Below, in pieces: positions 1-11,835 of a DNA stretch of 64,000 nucleotides; position 1 is the stretch's first letter, and every line of letters begins with the position of its first letter. The position numbers and the translations under genes were made by a program. The DNA comes from Gerris lacustris (taxonomy: Eukaryota > Arthropoda > Insecta > Hemiptera > Gerridae). Where the stretch lies: assembly GCA_951217055.1 (NCBI GenBank), contig OX578279.1:73773131-73837130 (forward strand). Reading direction: 5' to 3'. The notes beneath the pieces are model-generated. The model was not told where the DNA came from. It did not search any database and was given only the letters and a program-made list of their open reading frames with translations.

Positions 1-2073
1 ATAAACATTTTTAATATTATTTTATAATGAATGTTTTAATACAGAGTAAAATATTCATATTCAGGTATTCTTGCCTTTTTTTTTATTCATATTTAATGTT
101 TTTGGTAAAATTTTGATTCTTCTTTATTTATATTTTAACATACGACATATAGATCTACATGAAATAATATTCTAAATTTCGTTTCTAACTTTTAAGTTTA
201 AATTTAAAAAAATAAATATATTCTTAAAGGTTTTTGTTCAAAATAAAATAATTTAAAATAATAAATGGATTATATTTATTAAAATACTTTTTATTGTTGA
301 AGAAAGTGTAATCACAGGGTAAAAAGTTTAAACTGAATAAAATGAACAGTAGAAGATTTGATGGAGCGCCATGAGGAACTCCCTGAGTTTTAAAACTTGA
401 GTCGGATAACTCTTTGCTTTGAATATTTATATTATCCTTTTTCCCTTGAGACCTAGAGGCCCTGGGGCTTGCGGCCCGGGGCCCCATGAACCTCCAACAT
501 CCTACTCTAGAAGAGTTAAAGAAAATTTATTCAGCGTAATGTTAGATTCAGGAATTCAAGATCTCATGCATAGTGAAATCACGGAATAAGCACGGAAATA
601 AAAAGGGTTCGTCTTATAATGTTATTAATACGAATGAATACATCAAATTATTTCCCCAAGATAGAATTCAAATAATTTTATTTTTATTTTAAAATATGTT
701 ATAAATACATGTATATATATTTTCTTTTTTCTTAGTTCCACTCCATTTGCATACAGCTTCATGGCTTACTTATTAATGATATGATGCCTTGAACTTCTTC
801 GATTTTACTTATGATAATTGTAAGTACAGTCTATTCATATCGAAATTACTTTAAATCTTCTTTCAAATTAGAATCTAATAGCTAGAATCATAATAGCTCT
901 GAGTCAATGTAGAATTGATGAGTGTTATAAGAATGTAATTTAGTTAATGTCCTTGTTATATTTTATTATTTTTGTTTTATGTTATAATAGATCATAGTCA
1001 TAATTGTGAACATTCATGAGAAAAGAAACAACAAATTTATGTGGTTTTTGTTACCCATTTTATTTATTAGAATTTTGTATGTTTAAATATGTTTATACCT
1101 TCCAGTGAATCTTTATAGTGTAAGAATAGAGATTACTCATGAATGATCGCTTATTTATTCAATGACCTGGCTCATCAAAATTCTAATTCATAATTTTAAT
1201 GTGGCATTGTTCTTTTTTGGAAGTAGATAAATGAGATAGCGTAATTAGACGAAGAATGTTTCAATAGGCTTTGAATCCTGATTGTCATATGAATAAGGGT
1301 GATTTATCAGAGGGTTAAGATCTCTTTAAAGGTCGGATCTTAAAGGATCTTAAAGTGTTAAGTGAATTCCCTCTTCATTTATTTTTAAAAAGGGGTTATG
1401 GCTGAAGGGTTTTGGACAGTGCATGACGAGGGTCCTTGGGCATACCATGTCCTGAGTCCTGACACCGACTAGGAACTTGAGGATAACGCTTAAATGATAA
1501 CAGACGGGGAGATACGATATCGAGGTATCTCGTACACCCTGTTTCTTCTCGTGTAATTCGTAGCCGAAGTAGAGGATTATCATTCTCTGAAGGATGACAA
1601 GGGACGATACCCTTCTCAAGACCTAGGAATAAGGACGTTCTATTATAGTTGTCAGTCGGAGATACCTTTCTTCCATGGTTATGGGTGTATAGTTTTATCG
1701 GAACCCAGGACCCATATCCTTTGTCCATACTTGGAATATGGTGTAGGCCATAAACATACATTTCACTGTCCTTTGTCCAAACATATATTCACATGGTAAT
1801 GATTGTGGTTTGGAATTTTATAGGTTTCTCCATTTTTTAAGTCCCGTCTTGTTTGTCGCCTCTCTCCATCTTTATCTCTGTCACTGAAGACATATAATGA
1901 TTATAGAGGGCAAAGTCGTTCGATGTAATGAAGAACTGAACGCACCAAATTAATCCGTGATTCTTCCCTCTTCGTCTTTCTTCTTATTTCAACCTTCAAA
2001 CCAATAAACGCAATTTTCCACTGCAGTCCTTCTTTCAATAACACCAGATTCCCCCTCCAAACTTCTCCCTCCC
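1..2073. other. AT-rich DNA, no gene recognised
   Basis: No feature is convincing here. A GC-richer patch around 1350-1800 holds two overlapping minus-strand frames (about 90 and 120 codons). They use different frames over the same bases and neither translation shows a known motif, so I leave both out. Around 356-500 a GC-rich block rich in GGGCCCC vaguely resembles the interior of the hAT MITE at 27848, but no terminal repeats are visible. Confidence 0.5.
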
Positions 2074-2076
2074 TTA

Positions 2077-2382
2077 AAGGCTCCCATACACGATCAAATA
2101 TTTTGCGCAAACCTGATGTCGGGTAAATTTAGGCCATACACGTCAAACATCATGTTTGCGCAAACATCAAACAGCCCCAAACACGGTCAACATGTTTGCG
2201 CAAACATCAAAAAGCCCCATATACACGGTCAAAATGTTTGCGCAAACATCAAACAGCCCCATACACGGTCAATATGTTTGCGTAAACATCAAACAGCCCC
2301 ACACAGGGTCAAAATGTTTGCGCAAATATGATGTTTGCGCAAATATGATGTTTGTGCAAACATTTTGACCGTGTATGGGGGC
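2077..2382. mobile_element. MITE family D, copy 1 (TTA target duplication, Harbinger-like)
   Basis: Inverted ends read GGCTCCCATACACGATCAAA on the left and the complement of TTTGACCGTGTATGGGGGC on the right. The element is flanked by TTA on both sides, the usual target duplication of PIF/Harbinger transposons. It has no coding capacity. Most of the interior is a tandem array (separate entry). Related copies lie at 24684-24861 and 59233-59357. The superfamily call is inferred from the 3-bp duplication only; TTAA-type insertion is also possible because the left flank reads CTTAAA. Confidence 0.65.
2150..2350. repeat. ~40-bp tandem repeat with a perfect 16-bp palindrome per unit
   Basis: Four to five units of 40-42 bp. 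Each contains the self-complementary word ATGTTTGCGCAAACAT followed by a CAAACAGCCCCATACACGG-type segment that repeats the element's own terminus. The array therefore multiplies the transposon end inside the transposon. Two overlapping plus-strand frames across it are by-products of the repeat. Confidence 0.85.
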
Positions 2383-2385
2383 TTA

Positions 2386-3453
2386 ACAGTTCGATCAAGA
2401 TCCACCTCGTTTGCCGTTGGCTTGTAACCAATTTAGATACGGTTCATTTATGACACATTCATTAGCTGAAGAATTACTCATATCTAACACTAATAAACTA
2501 TAGCGCATATTCTTATATTGATGCTTATAAAACATCGCCTGAACCTTAAACAAGTTCGTTTTTATTGACTACTAAAAACACTTTGCTACCTTTTTAGTAT
2601 TATCATCCCTAATATAAGGTCCACAAAGTCTCGGTCAGAACAAAGTATAAAAACGCCTTTGCGACATAGGAAATTTTAATCAGTTTAAAGATCGATAAAA
2701 ATAATTATTAATGTTAAACGATGTTGCTGTAAATAATTGTCATTTATGATAAATTAATTTACAATTGAATTCTCACAGCAATACTAATTGCTTTACTGTT
2801 ATTCATCTTCATCTTTCATTTAAAGTCGAAACTTTATTTATTGTTGGAATCATAAACCTTTTTTTTGTGGTGACAAATTGATAAAATTCAAAACTTTTGT
2901 TGTCTGCCAGCTATTCTATTAACGTTTTTCCCCCAATTTACGGCCTCACTTGAATTGGTTTTTGTTTTCAAAAATTTTATCTTCTGGAGCTATGTTTTTT
3001 TCCAGTGCGTTTCCCCGGAAAAAAAAATTCAAAATAAGAATAGTAGAAGCGTCCAATATTTGTTATCGTCAGTACAGTCTCATTCAATTCAATTCCCTGT
3101 CTACCCAGTTTGGTTTTTAGTTTCTTTCTTTTTTTTTCAACCATTGTTTTTTGTTTTTTGTCTCGCTGTCACTATTGTGATAAAGCATTGGAGTGGAGTT
3201 GATTTTTTTTCGAGGCATGAATGTGATACAATTGTAGGTACCCCTAAAATGCATAATTCAATTTTATTTTACTACCATCATTTAGGAGCCCTTATCTTGT
3301 AGCATTGTCGTTTTGTTTTTTATGTAAAATATGTATGTAGCCGTTTCTATTATTGAGTTATGTATTATCATTTCCATGATCAATAAAACAATACGAATTA
3401 AACGAAAGATTAATGTGATACTTTTAAATTTGATTAAAGACTAATCATTTTTT
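2386..3453. other. AT-rich DNA, nothing recognised
   Basis: No terminal repeats, tRNA-like sequence or coding motif was seen. A 115-codon plus-strand frame (2955-3302) is phenylalanine/serine-rich from T-runs and looks like chance. Confidence 0.5.
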
Positions 3454-3655
3454 ATGGGCACTTCTTTAGATTGTTACTCCTCTTATTAAAAAACAGAGGG
3501 GAGTAACAATCTAAAGAAGGTGTACGGAATATTCTTCTTTAGACTTTTACTCCCCTTATAAAAAAACAGAGGGGAGTAGCAATCTAACGGAATATTCTTC
3601 TTTAGACTGTTACTCCCCTTATAAAAACAGAAGTGTGATATTCCTTTGGCCCAAA
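3454..3655. mobile_element. MITE family C, copy 1 (right end missing)
   Basis: It begins with the family terminus GGGCACTTCTTTAGATTG and contains three consecutive short hairpins built from TTACTCCCCTTAT and its complement. The right terminus seen in complete copies (for example 37253-37444) is absent, so this copy is truncated or rearranged. It is non-coding. Confidence 0.75.
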
Positions 3656-4560
3656 GTAATATCCCAATCTCAAGAATTACCTCATTTTGAAGTAAATATG
3701 TATTATTTTTTGTTGGTTTTCTGCTATATCTTCACATATGTGAATTTTTTTATATGCTTAATTATAGATAGATTTGGATGACATTTTATTTATTTTTTAT
3801 TATTTAATGTATTAAATATTCATTCGACTTTAGAATTTTATGTGTTTTAAAAGTGTAAAAAATCTTTGGTTGACTTCAGGAAATTTCTATTAAGGGATTA
3901 TACATTTTTACTCATTTTAAAGTAAGTGGAAGATTCTCAATTATTTACAAGTATAACTAACTAAAATAAAGTTTCTTTTTTTCTATCAAAATTTTAAATA
4001 AAAGGAGTAAAAAACTTCTTGTAAAGTAAATTTGAGGGGAAGGAATTACTTTTAGTCTTTCTTTGCATTTTAAAATAAGTCGGGTTGAAAGAGGTAAGTT
4101 TTTTCTGTCTTTCATTCTTTATATAAGTGCTTGAATTTGTCAAATCTTTTCAACATCGCAGTCTTTTACTTCAAATAAAAATTTTAATTTTAAATTCATA
4201 TTAAGGTGGCCGATTTAAATACCGCAAAGAGACGCCTATTTTGTTTTCCTATTATTATAAAAACTCTTTATTAAAAAATTAAATTATGTTACATAATTTA
4301 AATAATTATTATAAAATTAAATTATATTATATAATTAAATTACATTACTCTCTTTCTTATTATTAATTAAACTCATGGGGTAAAACAAATGAATTTATTT
4401 GTCAAACCTCCAGTAAACTTTATTTGGTCTTAGAGTTGAGAATTCTCCCTGAACCATGTTTTACTGAAGGTTTTACTGATGCTTCTATATTCATTATATA
4501 AATTATTCATTAAGAAAATCTGTTCATTTATTACATTTTGCCAATTATCGAACCTAAAAA
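3656..4560. other. AT-rich DNA with an M-type repeat unit near 4020-4120
   Basis: Positions about 4020-4120 resemble the M units at 8730-9060 (TTCTTTGCATTTTAAAATA, then a CGGGTTGAAAG-type stretch). The remainder shows nothing recognisable. Confidence 0.45.
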
Positions 4561-5035
4561 TGACCTTTATCTCCAGTAAGGGGAAAAAGTTATGATTTTG
4601 GATTAGACTAGAGGGAACTGAAGTAAATCTTTTCTTCCCTGAACCCTAAAAGTAGGGAGAAAAAGAAGGATTGCCCACTTAATTATTTTATAAATAGTAG
4701 AGAATGAATGGCTAATGTAGTGAAGTTGTTCAAATCAGGTTGGCGATACTGCTTCTTCGACCTTGTTTATAACTTGCATCTAAATAACCTTCTATTTGAG
4801 TTTAATTGCATTTCTTATTTATTTTTAATATTGAATCTCTTATATCTGATATTAAAAGTATATCAATGTGCTAATAATTATTGGTATTTATTTATAAAAA
4901 ATAAAAAAAATAAAATTATTGTTATTATTTATAAATTAAAAACACTATGCAATGGATACAGATTTGTGGTACTGGAGATAAAATATTGTATGTGCCGCGG
5001 GAGTAAAATGCTATAATTGCCCTCGTGATAATTAT
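4561..5035 (+). mobile_element. Repeat family G, copy 1
   Basis: Shares a long stretch with 9061-9690 (same strand) and 22896-23745 (opposite strand). Landmarks are TTATCTCCAGTA at the start, AATGGCTAATGTAGTGAAG in the middle and TACTGGAGATAAAATATTGTA near the end. The 102-codon frame 4708-5016 lies entirely inside the repeat, is broken in the other copies and is not a gene. The distal GC-rich part seen in copies 2 and 3 is missing here. Confidence 0.7.
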
Positions 5036-5096
5036 CGTTTATTCTGTTTCTTTTACGTCCTGAAAATTTTGTAACAATACTTAAACATTTCTTTTT

Positions 5097-5401
5097 GGGA
5101 GAGGCGGCGTGGCCATGTGGACTAAGTATCTTACCACGTCTGCTCGGCCATCACTGAATCCAAGGGTGGTACGAGGTTGTGGGTTCGATTCCTCGCCGTG
5201 ATGCTCTGATTTATATGGCTCTCTAATCATCACGACATCATACTCGCTTTGCCAGTGCATTGTTCAGAGATATGATGTGTGAACTCTCTACCACGGGTAT
5301 AGTATAATGGGCCAAAAAGATGGCTTAATTGCTAGATTCCAACTATAGGTTCGTCCTACCCGTCTATTACTAGTGCTGGGACCTTACTACTACTACTACT
5401 T
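5097..5401 (+). mobile_element. tRNA-derived SINE (family S1)
   Basis: The head carries RNA polymerase III promoter boxes: an A-box-like GCGTGGCCATGTGGACTAAG and a clear B box GTGGGTTCGATTCCTC. An unrelated body follows, ending in a short (TAC)n run. The distal body recurs at 33688-33833 with the same (TAC)n-type tail, which supports a mobile element and not a single tRNA pseudogene. No clean target duplication is obvious. The tRNA of origin cannot be identified safely. Confidence 0.75.
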
Positions 5402-8315
5402 CACATTCTTTTCCTACTTTTAAAGACCTTTAAAACGATTTATGACATGTCATGCTGACTAAAAACTTTTTTTTTTCAGTCGTCCGCCATATTGGGAAAT
5501 ATTTTGAAAATATTAAGTGTGAAATTTCAAAAAACCATATTCAGTTGTAATAGTGAGATACATCTGTGTGCCAAATTTGTTTAAATCGGTAAATTTTTAC
5601 GTCAATTATAGTTAGACAAACACAAAATTTTCAACGCCCAAGTCTCTGAAACGAAGAACTCAAAACGCTTTTTCCACTATTAATTTTCTTGTTCCCTGTT
5701 TTATTAACTATATATTTATATTAAATTTATGCAAGATGACGGAAAAGAAAGTTTGGAAGTCAAGAAGTTAAAAATTTCCATTTAAAAAATCCCCATCTTT
5801 ACGACAATTTCTTAAGGAGGAAATTGTTTTAGTGTTGACTTCCCGTAGTGAAGTGAAGCAAAGACGGGGGGGGGGGGGGGCTACGTGAAGTTGAGGGGCC
5901 GCTTGTTGGATTAATAAGTAGGATGGTATACTGAGCTCCGTGTAGCCTGCCAACTTTTCCATTAACTATATAGAGGGGGGAGGGGATTGTTGTTGGTATA
6001 GGACGAGGGCGCCAAAGGTTTTGACGCCCCCTTAAAGCCGAAGCAAGAGGAAAATTAATTATATTTCGGTTCGGTGTCTGAAGGCAAGTGAAAAAGGGCT
6101 TGACAGATATAGTGTTTTCAAAAAAGGCAAATATCCTTTTCCACTGTAGCAAAGGGTTATAGAGTACGCTGGAAGGATCCTACTCGACAAACGCTTATCG
6201 CCTTTCAAAAGCCTTCGTTTTTTTCTACTCGAAAAATATGAATGATAAATCCCTGATTTTCTTTTGAGGTATTAACATTATTGTATACCAAAAAAAGTAC
6301 GCTTCGTTTTAACAATTTTCAGCAGAATTAATTTTTTCGTATACATTCAATTTTTGCTTCTGAAATTACCTATGTTAGCGGAAATTATGTGATCGGATTT
6401 TAAACGAAGCTATGTTCACACTTTTGAAAGTGCCATATCAGTTATTGGTTGGGGTTTAATATAAAGAATCTAATTTTTAACTAATAGAGAGTATTTCCTT
6501 TTGTAATTGTTTGTTTTTTCTATGTTTAAATTTATTTTATTGTTAATTGTTATTAGTTATTCAATTAATATATACGATAGCAGTGTTACAAGAGAGAATT
6601 TTTAAAAATGTATATAGATGAAGCTTATTTAATTGGTGGATTTTCTAGTTTTGTTAATTAATAAAGTGTCTTGTGTACATACCTTCACTCGAACAATTCC
6701 TCGGAGAGAGACGAAATATAACCTAATTGACTCCATGAAGTAAAAGTAGTTCAAGGTTAATACTAACCCTTAACGACATCCACCAGAACATTAGATGGTA
6801 ATATCATTGCCGGGGTGCGATATAATAAGGGACAAATAAAAGAAATCATCTAATTTTTATTGTAATTTAAATTTAGTCATAATAGATTGTTCCTAACTAT
6901 TTTATTTTTTACTACGTTTTTATTAGCTTGCTTTCTTGTTTGTTTGTCCGGTACAAATCTGGCAATCGATTTCTAACTAACTTCCCGAATAGCTAGACAT
7001 TTTAAACTTTTAGCATAGCTCAGAACACGATGACAATGCATTATTTTAATACTTTTAGCCATCTTTCAGCAGATTTTAATTGGTTTTCATCAAATTTTGT
7101 TGTATGGAAAGTTAGTTCGGAAAAAATCCGCCAGTTATTTTATTTGTTTTGCCATATGCCATATTTACAATCTTCATTTTGACTTACAATGTTCATTTGG
7201 GTTTCTAATTTGTGATTTTTATAAGTAAGAGATAAACATTGAATGACAGCAAAACAGTAAATACATCGATTACATTATTTGTCGATTATATTATTTATAT
7301 TATTTCAAATATATCGATTGCACGGTTTAGATTTGGTGTTGGGGAGATCCGTTGTACAAAGATTTGTCCTTTTATGGTTTAAGATCATCTCTCTAGATGG
7401 TTGTCATTTATGTGAAGTAAATATATTCGGAACTTTTTTTTTCACTTACATTATAATATTATACAATAATAACAGTTATATTATCAACATTACATACAAT
7501 TCAACAGAAAATTTAAAAACGTAGTATATAAAAAGTTCTTTTTATCTTGTAATTATATTATAATTTAAATTTTGAGGTCATAGAAGAACGTTGCTAACTT
7601 CTTTATATTTTCTATATCTCTATTTACATGGTCAGAATATTTATATTTTGCTGCCTGCTTTATAATAATGCCTTTACTCATATTATAATTATGTCAGTGA
7701 TATTGTTCGACGTATTTGTATCTAGATGTATCAAGCCACACTGTCATATTATACATATAGTTAAAATTTATTACCTCCCCTGTATTCATTGTTAATATTC
7801 AATGAAGTAGATTTATATAGGCATTGTACAATGTATGAGGAAAGTGTATTGTTTTCAGTAATCCAATATACTGTCTAGGCTTTCTTTATGCGGGTATTTA
7901 TTAGGTCTGTGCTGTGCTACAGGAAGGCAAAATGTGCCTGTACTGTAACCATGTTAGCAGGGGTACCAGATGGCCTAAACCCAGACCTACAGACTTTACC
8001 ACTCCGCGCCCCCCACACAATTCCTGAACAAATACATTGAATTTACGCTGAAGTAGAACTAGATATGATACTCTTCTCTACCCACTAATTCTTAACCATC
8101 TTCCTGCTCCAGTTATACCTTCATTTACCTTTACAATTCAACCCTACAATAAGCCAACGATAATATTAAATTATTATCTTTCCTCTCCACTTAATTCATT
8201 AATTTAACAAGGAAATTTTAATTTTAACGAAATGAGAAATTACAGTTTTCGTATCTGTTTGGCTAACAAATATTTAAAATTATTGTTGATATCTCTGTAT
8301 GAAAGAAATTGTGTT
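5402..8315. other. AT-rich DNA, no gene recognised
   Basis: About 2.9 kb with no recognised family. A slightly GC-richer patch near 5860-6180 gives two overlapping minus-strand frames (5768-5962 and 5829-6152). They cross a poly-G tract in different frames and show no motif, so I regard them as chance. Confidence 0.5.
5866..5880. repeat. Poly-G run, 15 bp
   Basis: An uninterrupted G15 in AT-rich surroundings, one of eight G or C runs of 13-21 bp in the window. Confidence 0.95.
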
Positions 8316-8679
8316 TATCTACGATTGATACGAAATATAAACATTTTATATCTGTTTAGATGCGTAGAAAGTGATTCTTTTCGTAGTTGTATTAATTGCG
8401 CATGCGCGTTTCATAATTCTACACCTTATCGCACAGTTTGCATGTTTGTTTACATTTAACAAAACTAATTTACTGTTTGTATAATTAAAGTAACTGTTTT
8501 TTTTTCTGTATTTATTATTAAAATCTAAAAAATCGTAGATACAGTACGGTGCGCAACTTGTGCGAAAACTACATTTTGCTTTGCCCGTGTGGTTTTACTA
8601 CCCTCGCTATCTCTCAGGTGCAAACTCCACATCTTGCATGCAAAATGCTACTTTCCGCATTTGACGCGTAATGTACTAT
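8316..8679 (+). mobile_element. Repeat family H, copy 1
   Basis: Starts with TATCTACGATTGATACGAA and ends with GACGCGTAATGTACTA. Both ends are shared with 18216-18763 (reverse), 53150-53730 (forward) and 55911-56308 (reverse). Each copy contains a CGCATGCG-like palindrome or a one-base variant and a CAAACTCCACA / TGCATGCAAAATGCT segment. I see no convincing terminal inverted repeat or target duplication, so the class is unknown. A 75-codon frame at its start is not conserved in the other copies. Confidence 0.75.
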
Positions 8680-8729
8680 TCTCCTATTAGATCGGACCAG
8701 GTTCATTTTGCAGCTTTTTAAAGCTACTC

Positions 8730-9060
8730 TTTTCCCCTTTTAATTTGATGTCCCTATCATCTCAAAAATAAATTAGGCTTTTTTGGATTTCAAAATATAT
8801 CGGGGTAAAGGAGCTTGATTTTTCTTTCTTTCTAACCTTTACTGTGAGTCCTGATTATTTTTATGTCCCGATCAACTCTACATTAGGTCAATACATTAGT
8901 CTTTCTTTGAATTTTAATGTCATTTTAAAATTTATCGGGTTGAAAGTTCTTCTTTCTTTCTACTTTTCACTCTTTTTCCCATTTCTTTTACGTCCTGATC
9001 AACACTACATTAGTCCTTCTTTGAATTTTAAAACATATTGGGTCAAAAATTCTTTTTATC
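8730..9060 (+). repeat. Repeat block M, left part (about 2-3 units)
   Basis: Degenerate units of roughly 130-150 bp, each with GTCC(T/C)GATCAACTCTACATT, a CTTTCTTTGAATTTTAA-like stretch and a CGGG(T)TGAAAGTTCTT stretch. The block resumes at 9715-9900 on the far side of G copy 2, so G copy 2 appears to have inserted into it. Confidence 0.6.
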
Positions 9061-9690
9061 TCCAGTAGGGATAAAAAGTTATGATTTTGAATTAGTTTAG
9101 AGGGACTAAAACAGGTTTTTTTATCCCTGAACTCAAAAAGTAGGGAGATAAAGTAAAAGTAGGGCGAAAGAGTAAAGTAGGGCAAAAAAGTAAAGATTGC
9201 AACTTAATTATTTTATAAATAGTAGAAAATGAATGGCTAATGTAATGAAGTTGTTGAAATCAGGTTGGCTGCACTGCGCTTTTTTAACCATGTTTATGTT
9301 TGTTTATATTGTTTATAACCTGCATCTAAATAACCTTCTATTTTAGTTTAATTCCAATTCTTATTTGTTTTTCATATTGAATCTCTTATATTGGCTATTA
9401 AAAGTGCTAATAATTATTGTTATTTATTAAAATAATAAATAAAAACTGAGCAATGGACGAAAATGTGTATTTTCTTCCTACTGGAGATAAAATATTGTAC
9501 GTACCTCGTGAGTAAAGTGCCATTATTCCCCTCGCGATAATTATCTCCCTCGGCTGCGCCTCGGGAATTAAAGAGTCTAATTCCCTCGGCTTCGCCTCGG
9601 GATTTAAGGACCATGGTTCCTTCGGCTTCGCCTCAAGAATCAACTTTTTCGCTCAGGGAATAATGGCTTACTTTATTCCCTAGGGGTATA
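9061..9690 (+). mobile_element. Repeat family G, copy 2 (inserted within block M)
   Basis: Homologous to 4561-5035 but extends further to include GC-rich hairpins of the type CCCTCGGCTTCGCCTCGGG, repeated three times about 40-45 bp apart around 9545-9640. It ends with TTTATTCCCTAGGGGTATA. Family M flanks it on both sides. The minus-strand frames at 9407-9643 read through the hairpins and are repeat by-products. Confidence 0.7.
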
Positions 9691-9714
9691 AATAACTATT
9701 TCTTTCTTACTTTT

Positions 9715-9900
9715 GGTCGTTTTTTCTGTTTATTTAATGCCCCGATCAACTCTACATTAGGTCATTACATTAGTTGTTCTTTGAATTTTGAAGATATTTT
9801 AAAATATATCGGGTTAAAAGTTTTTCGTTCTTTCTATCTTTCGATCTGTTCCTATTTATATTACCTCGCGATCAACTGTGTTTTGTACGTTACAGAAATA
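9715..9900 (+). repeat. Repeat block M, right part
   Basis: Contains CCCCGATCAACTCTACATT, TTCTTTGAATTTTGAAG and ATATCGGGTTAAAAG, matching the units left of G copy 2. The short frame 9781-9984 lies inside it and is not supported as a gene. Confidence 0.6.
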
Positions 9901-10650
9901 AAAAAAAAATTAAACATAAATGTTCTCTACATTTTGAGACGGAAATTGTACTGCTTAGATAAGGTATATCGTGGATATGGTTAATAAAATATATTTATCA
10001 ATAATTATTAGTTATTTAATTACTCTTAGATTTTCAGAAAGAAAACAAATACTTTGATTGCAAATCAATCAGCTAATTTATATTTTATTGAAATGTTTCT
10101 ATTTTCAGTCTAATCTTATATTTTAATCGAAATTGACATTTTAACTAATGTATCCTATTTTTGTTTCCAGGTTAGATAATTACTCATTTTGGCTTTGATA
10201 ATCGTAAATATCTCTGAGTGGTATGTTTTCCATTTTTGTTTTTTATTATTGAAAATTAAAGATTTGATTTTTTAATCATTGGATAAGAAGTATATAAATT
10301 TAAGGTATATAGATTAAAAAAAACTTTGCTGAATTTGTTACATGCAACGTATTCCATTTTAGAGATGAAATAAGATTTACTTAAAGGTTAAATCGTGCTT
10401 AGAAGTGCTTCACAGTTTTAAGATTAGTGCATCAGGAAGTGCAATAGTTTTATCAAGATTATTGTACTTTCTCTGTTTCAAGTATGTAAGAGTAAGCACG
10501 AATTTGAAGATCATTCGCTTGTCGTTTTCTATTTAAGTAAGTTTAAAATCAATATTGTAAAAAACGCTTTTGTATTTTAATTTAAGTTTAAATAACTTTA
10601 GGTTGCATACTTTAAGATTATGCTACACCGCATCTTGTTCACAGTTCTTT
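9901..10650. other. AT-rich DNA, nothing recognised
   Basis: No repeat partner, tRNA-like sequence or coding motif was seen. A T-rich stretch followed by CCAG near 10171 resembles a splice acceptor, but no exon follows it. Confidence 0.5.
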
Positions 10651-10654
10651 AATC

Positions 10655-11835
10655 ACGGTTCTTTAGAACCATATGTAGAATACAGTACTGAAACCTGACA
10701 TTGCCTTTCTTGCAGAGATACAACTCTTTAGAACCATATGTAGAATACAGTACTGAAACCTAGGATTGCCTTGCTTACAATAAATCAGTTTTTTAGAACC
10801 ATATGTAGAATACCGTGCTGAAACCTGACACTGTCTTGCTTACAGAGATGCAGCTCTTTAGAACCATATGTAGAATACAGTACTGAAACCTAGGATTGCC
10901 TTGCTTACAATGATGCAGTTCTTTAGAACCATATGTAGAATATCATGCTGAAACCTGACACTGCCTTTCTTGCAATGATGCAGTTCTTTAGAACCATATG
11001 TATAACACTGTACTTAATCTGGCATTGCCTTGCTTACAACGATGCAGTTCTGTAGAACCATACGAAGAATACCGTATTTAATGTGACATTGCCTTGCTTA
11101 CAATGATGCAGGTCTTTAGAACCATATGTAGAATACAGTACTGAAACCTAGGATTGCCTTGCTTACAATGATGCAGGTCTTTAGAACCATATGTAGAATA
11201 CAGTACTGAAACCTAGGATCGCCTTGCTTACAATGATGCAGGTCTTTAGAACCATATGTAGAATACAGTACTGAAACCTAGGATCGCCTTGCTTACAACG
11301 ATGCAGTTCTTTAGAACCATACGAAGAATATACCGTATTTAATGTGACATTGCCTTGCTTACAATGATGCAGTTCTTTAGAACCATACGAAGAATATACC
11401 GTATTTAATGTGACAATGCCTTGCTTACAATGATGCAGGTCTTTAGAACCATATGTAGGATACCGTACTGAAACCTGACATTGCCTTGCTTACAATGATA
11501 CAGTTCTTTAGAACCATATGTAGAATACCGTTCTGAAACCTGACATTGCCTTTCTTGCAATGATGCAGTTCTATAGAACCATATGTAGAATACAGTACTG
11601 AAACCTAGGATCGCCTTGCTTACAATGATGCAGTTCATTAGGAACCATATGTATATGTAGGATACCGTACTGAAACCTGACATTGCCTTGCTTACAACGA
11701 TGCAGTTCTTTAGAACCATACGAAGAATATACCGTATTTAATGTGACATTGCCTTGCTTACAATGATGCAGGTCTTTAGAACCATATGTAGAATACCGTA
11801 CTGAAACCTGACATTGCCTTGCTTACAATTATGCA
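10655..11835. repeat. 65-bp satellite array, about 18 units
   Basis: Units carry TTTAGAACCATATGTAGAAT, then TACNGTACTGAAACCT, then a TTGCCTTGCTTACAATGATG segment; period about 65 bp by direct count. At least three unit types occur: one with CCTGACATTGCC, one with CCTAGGATYGCC, and one with CATACGAAGAATATACCGTA. Adjacent near-identical units of one type (around 11100-11290) point to local unequal exchange. The 104-codon minus-strand frame at 11405-11719 is a translation of this array and not a gene. Confidence 0.95.

Noticed and set aside
356..500. Possible second hAT MITE (GGGCCCC-rich block)
   Set aside because: No CAGTGGCG termini or 8-bp duplication was found; the similarity is limited to GC-rich low complexity.
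1350..1761. Two overlapping minus-strand frames of 89 and 121 codons in GC-richer DNA
   Set aside because: They are different frames over the same bases, with no motif, no splice or promoter context and no partner.
2116..2368. CRISPR-like spacing of ~40-bp repeats with a palindromic core
   Set aside because: The units are contiguous without unique spacers, lie within a MITE, and the DNA is eukaryotic.
10655..11835. Possible repeat protein (104-codon minus-strand frame)
   Set aside because: The 65-bp period is not a multiple of three, so the frame survives only over a few units; it is a satellite.
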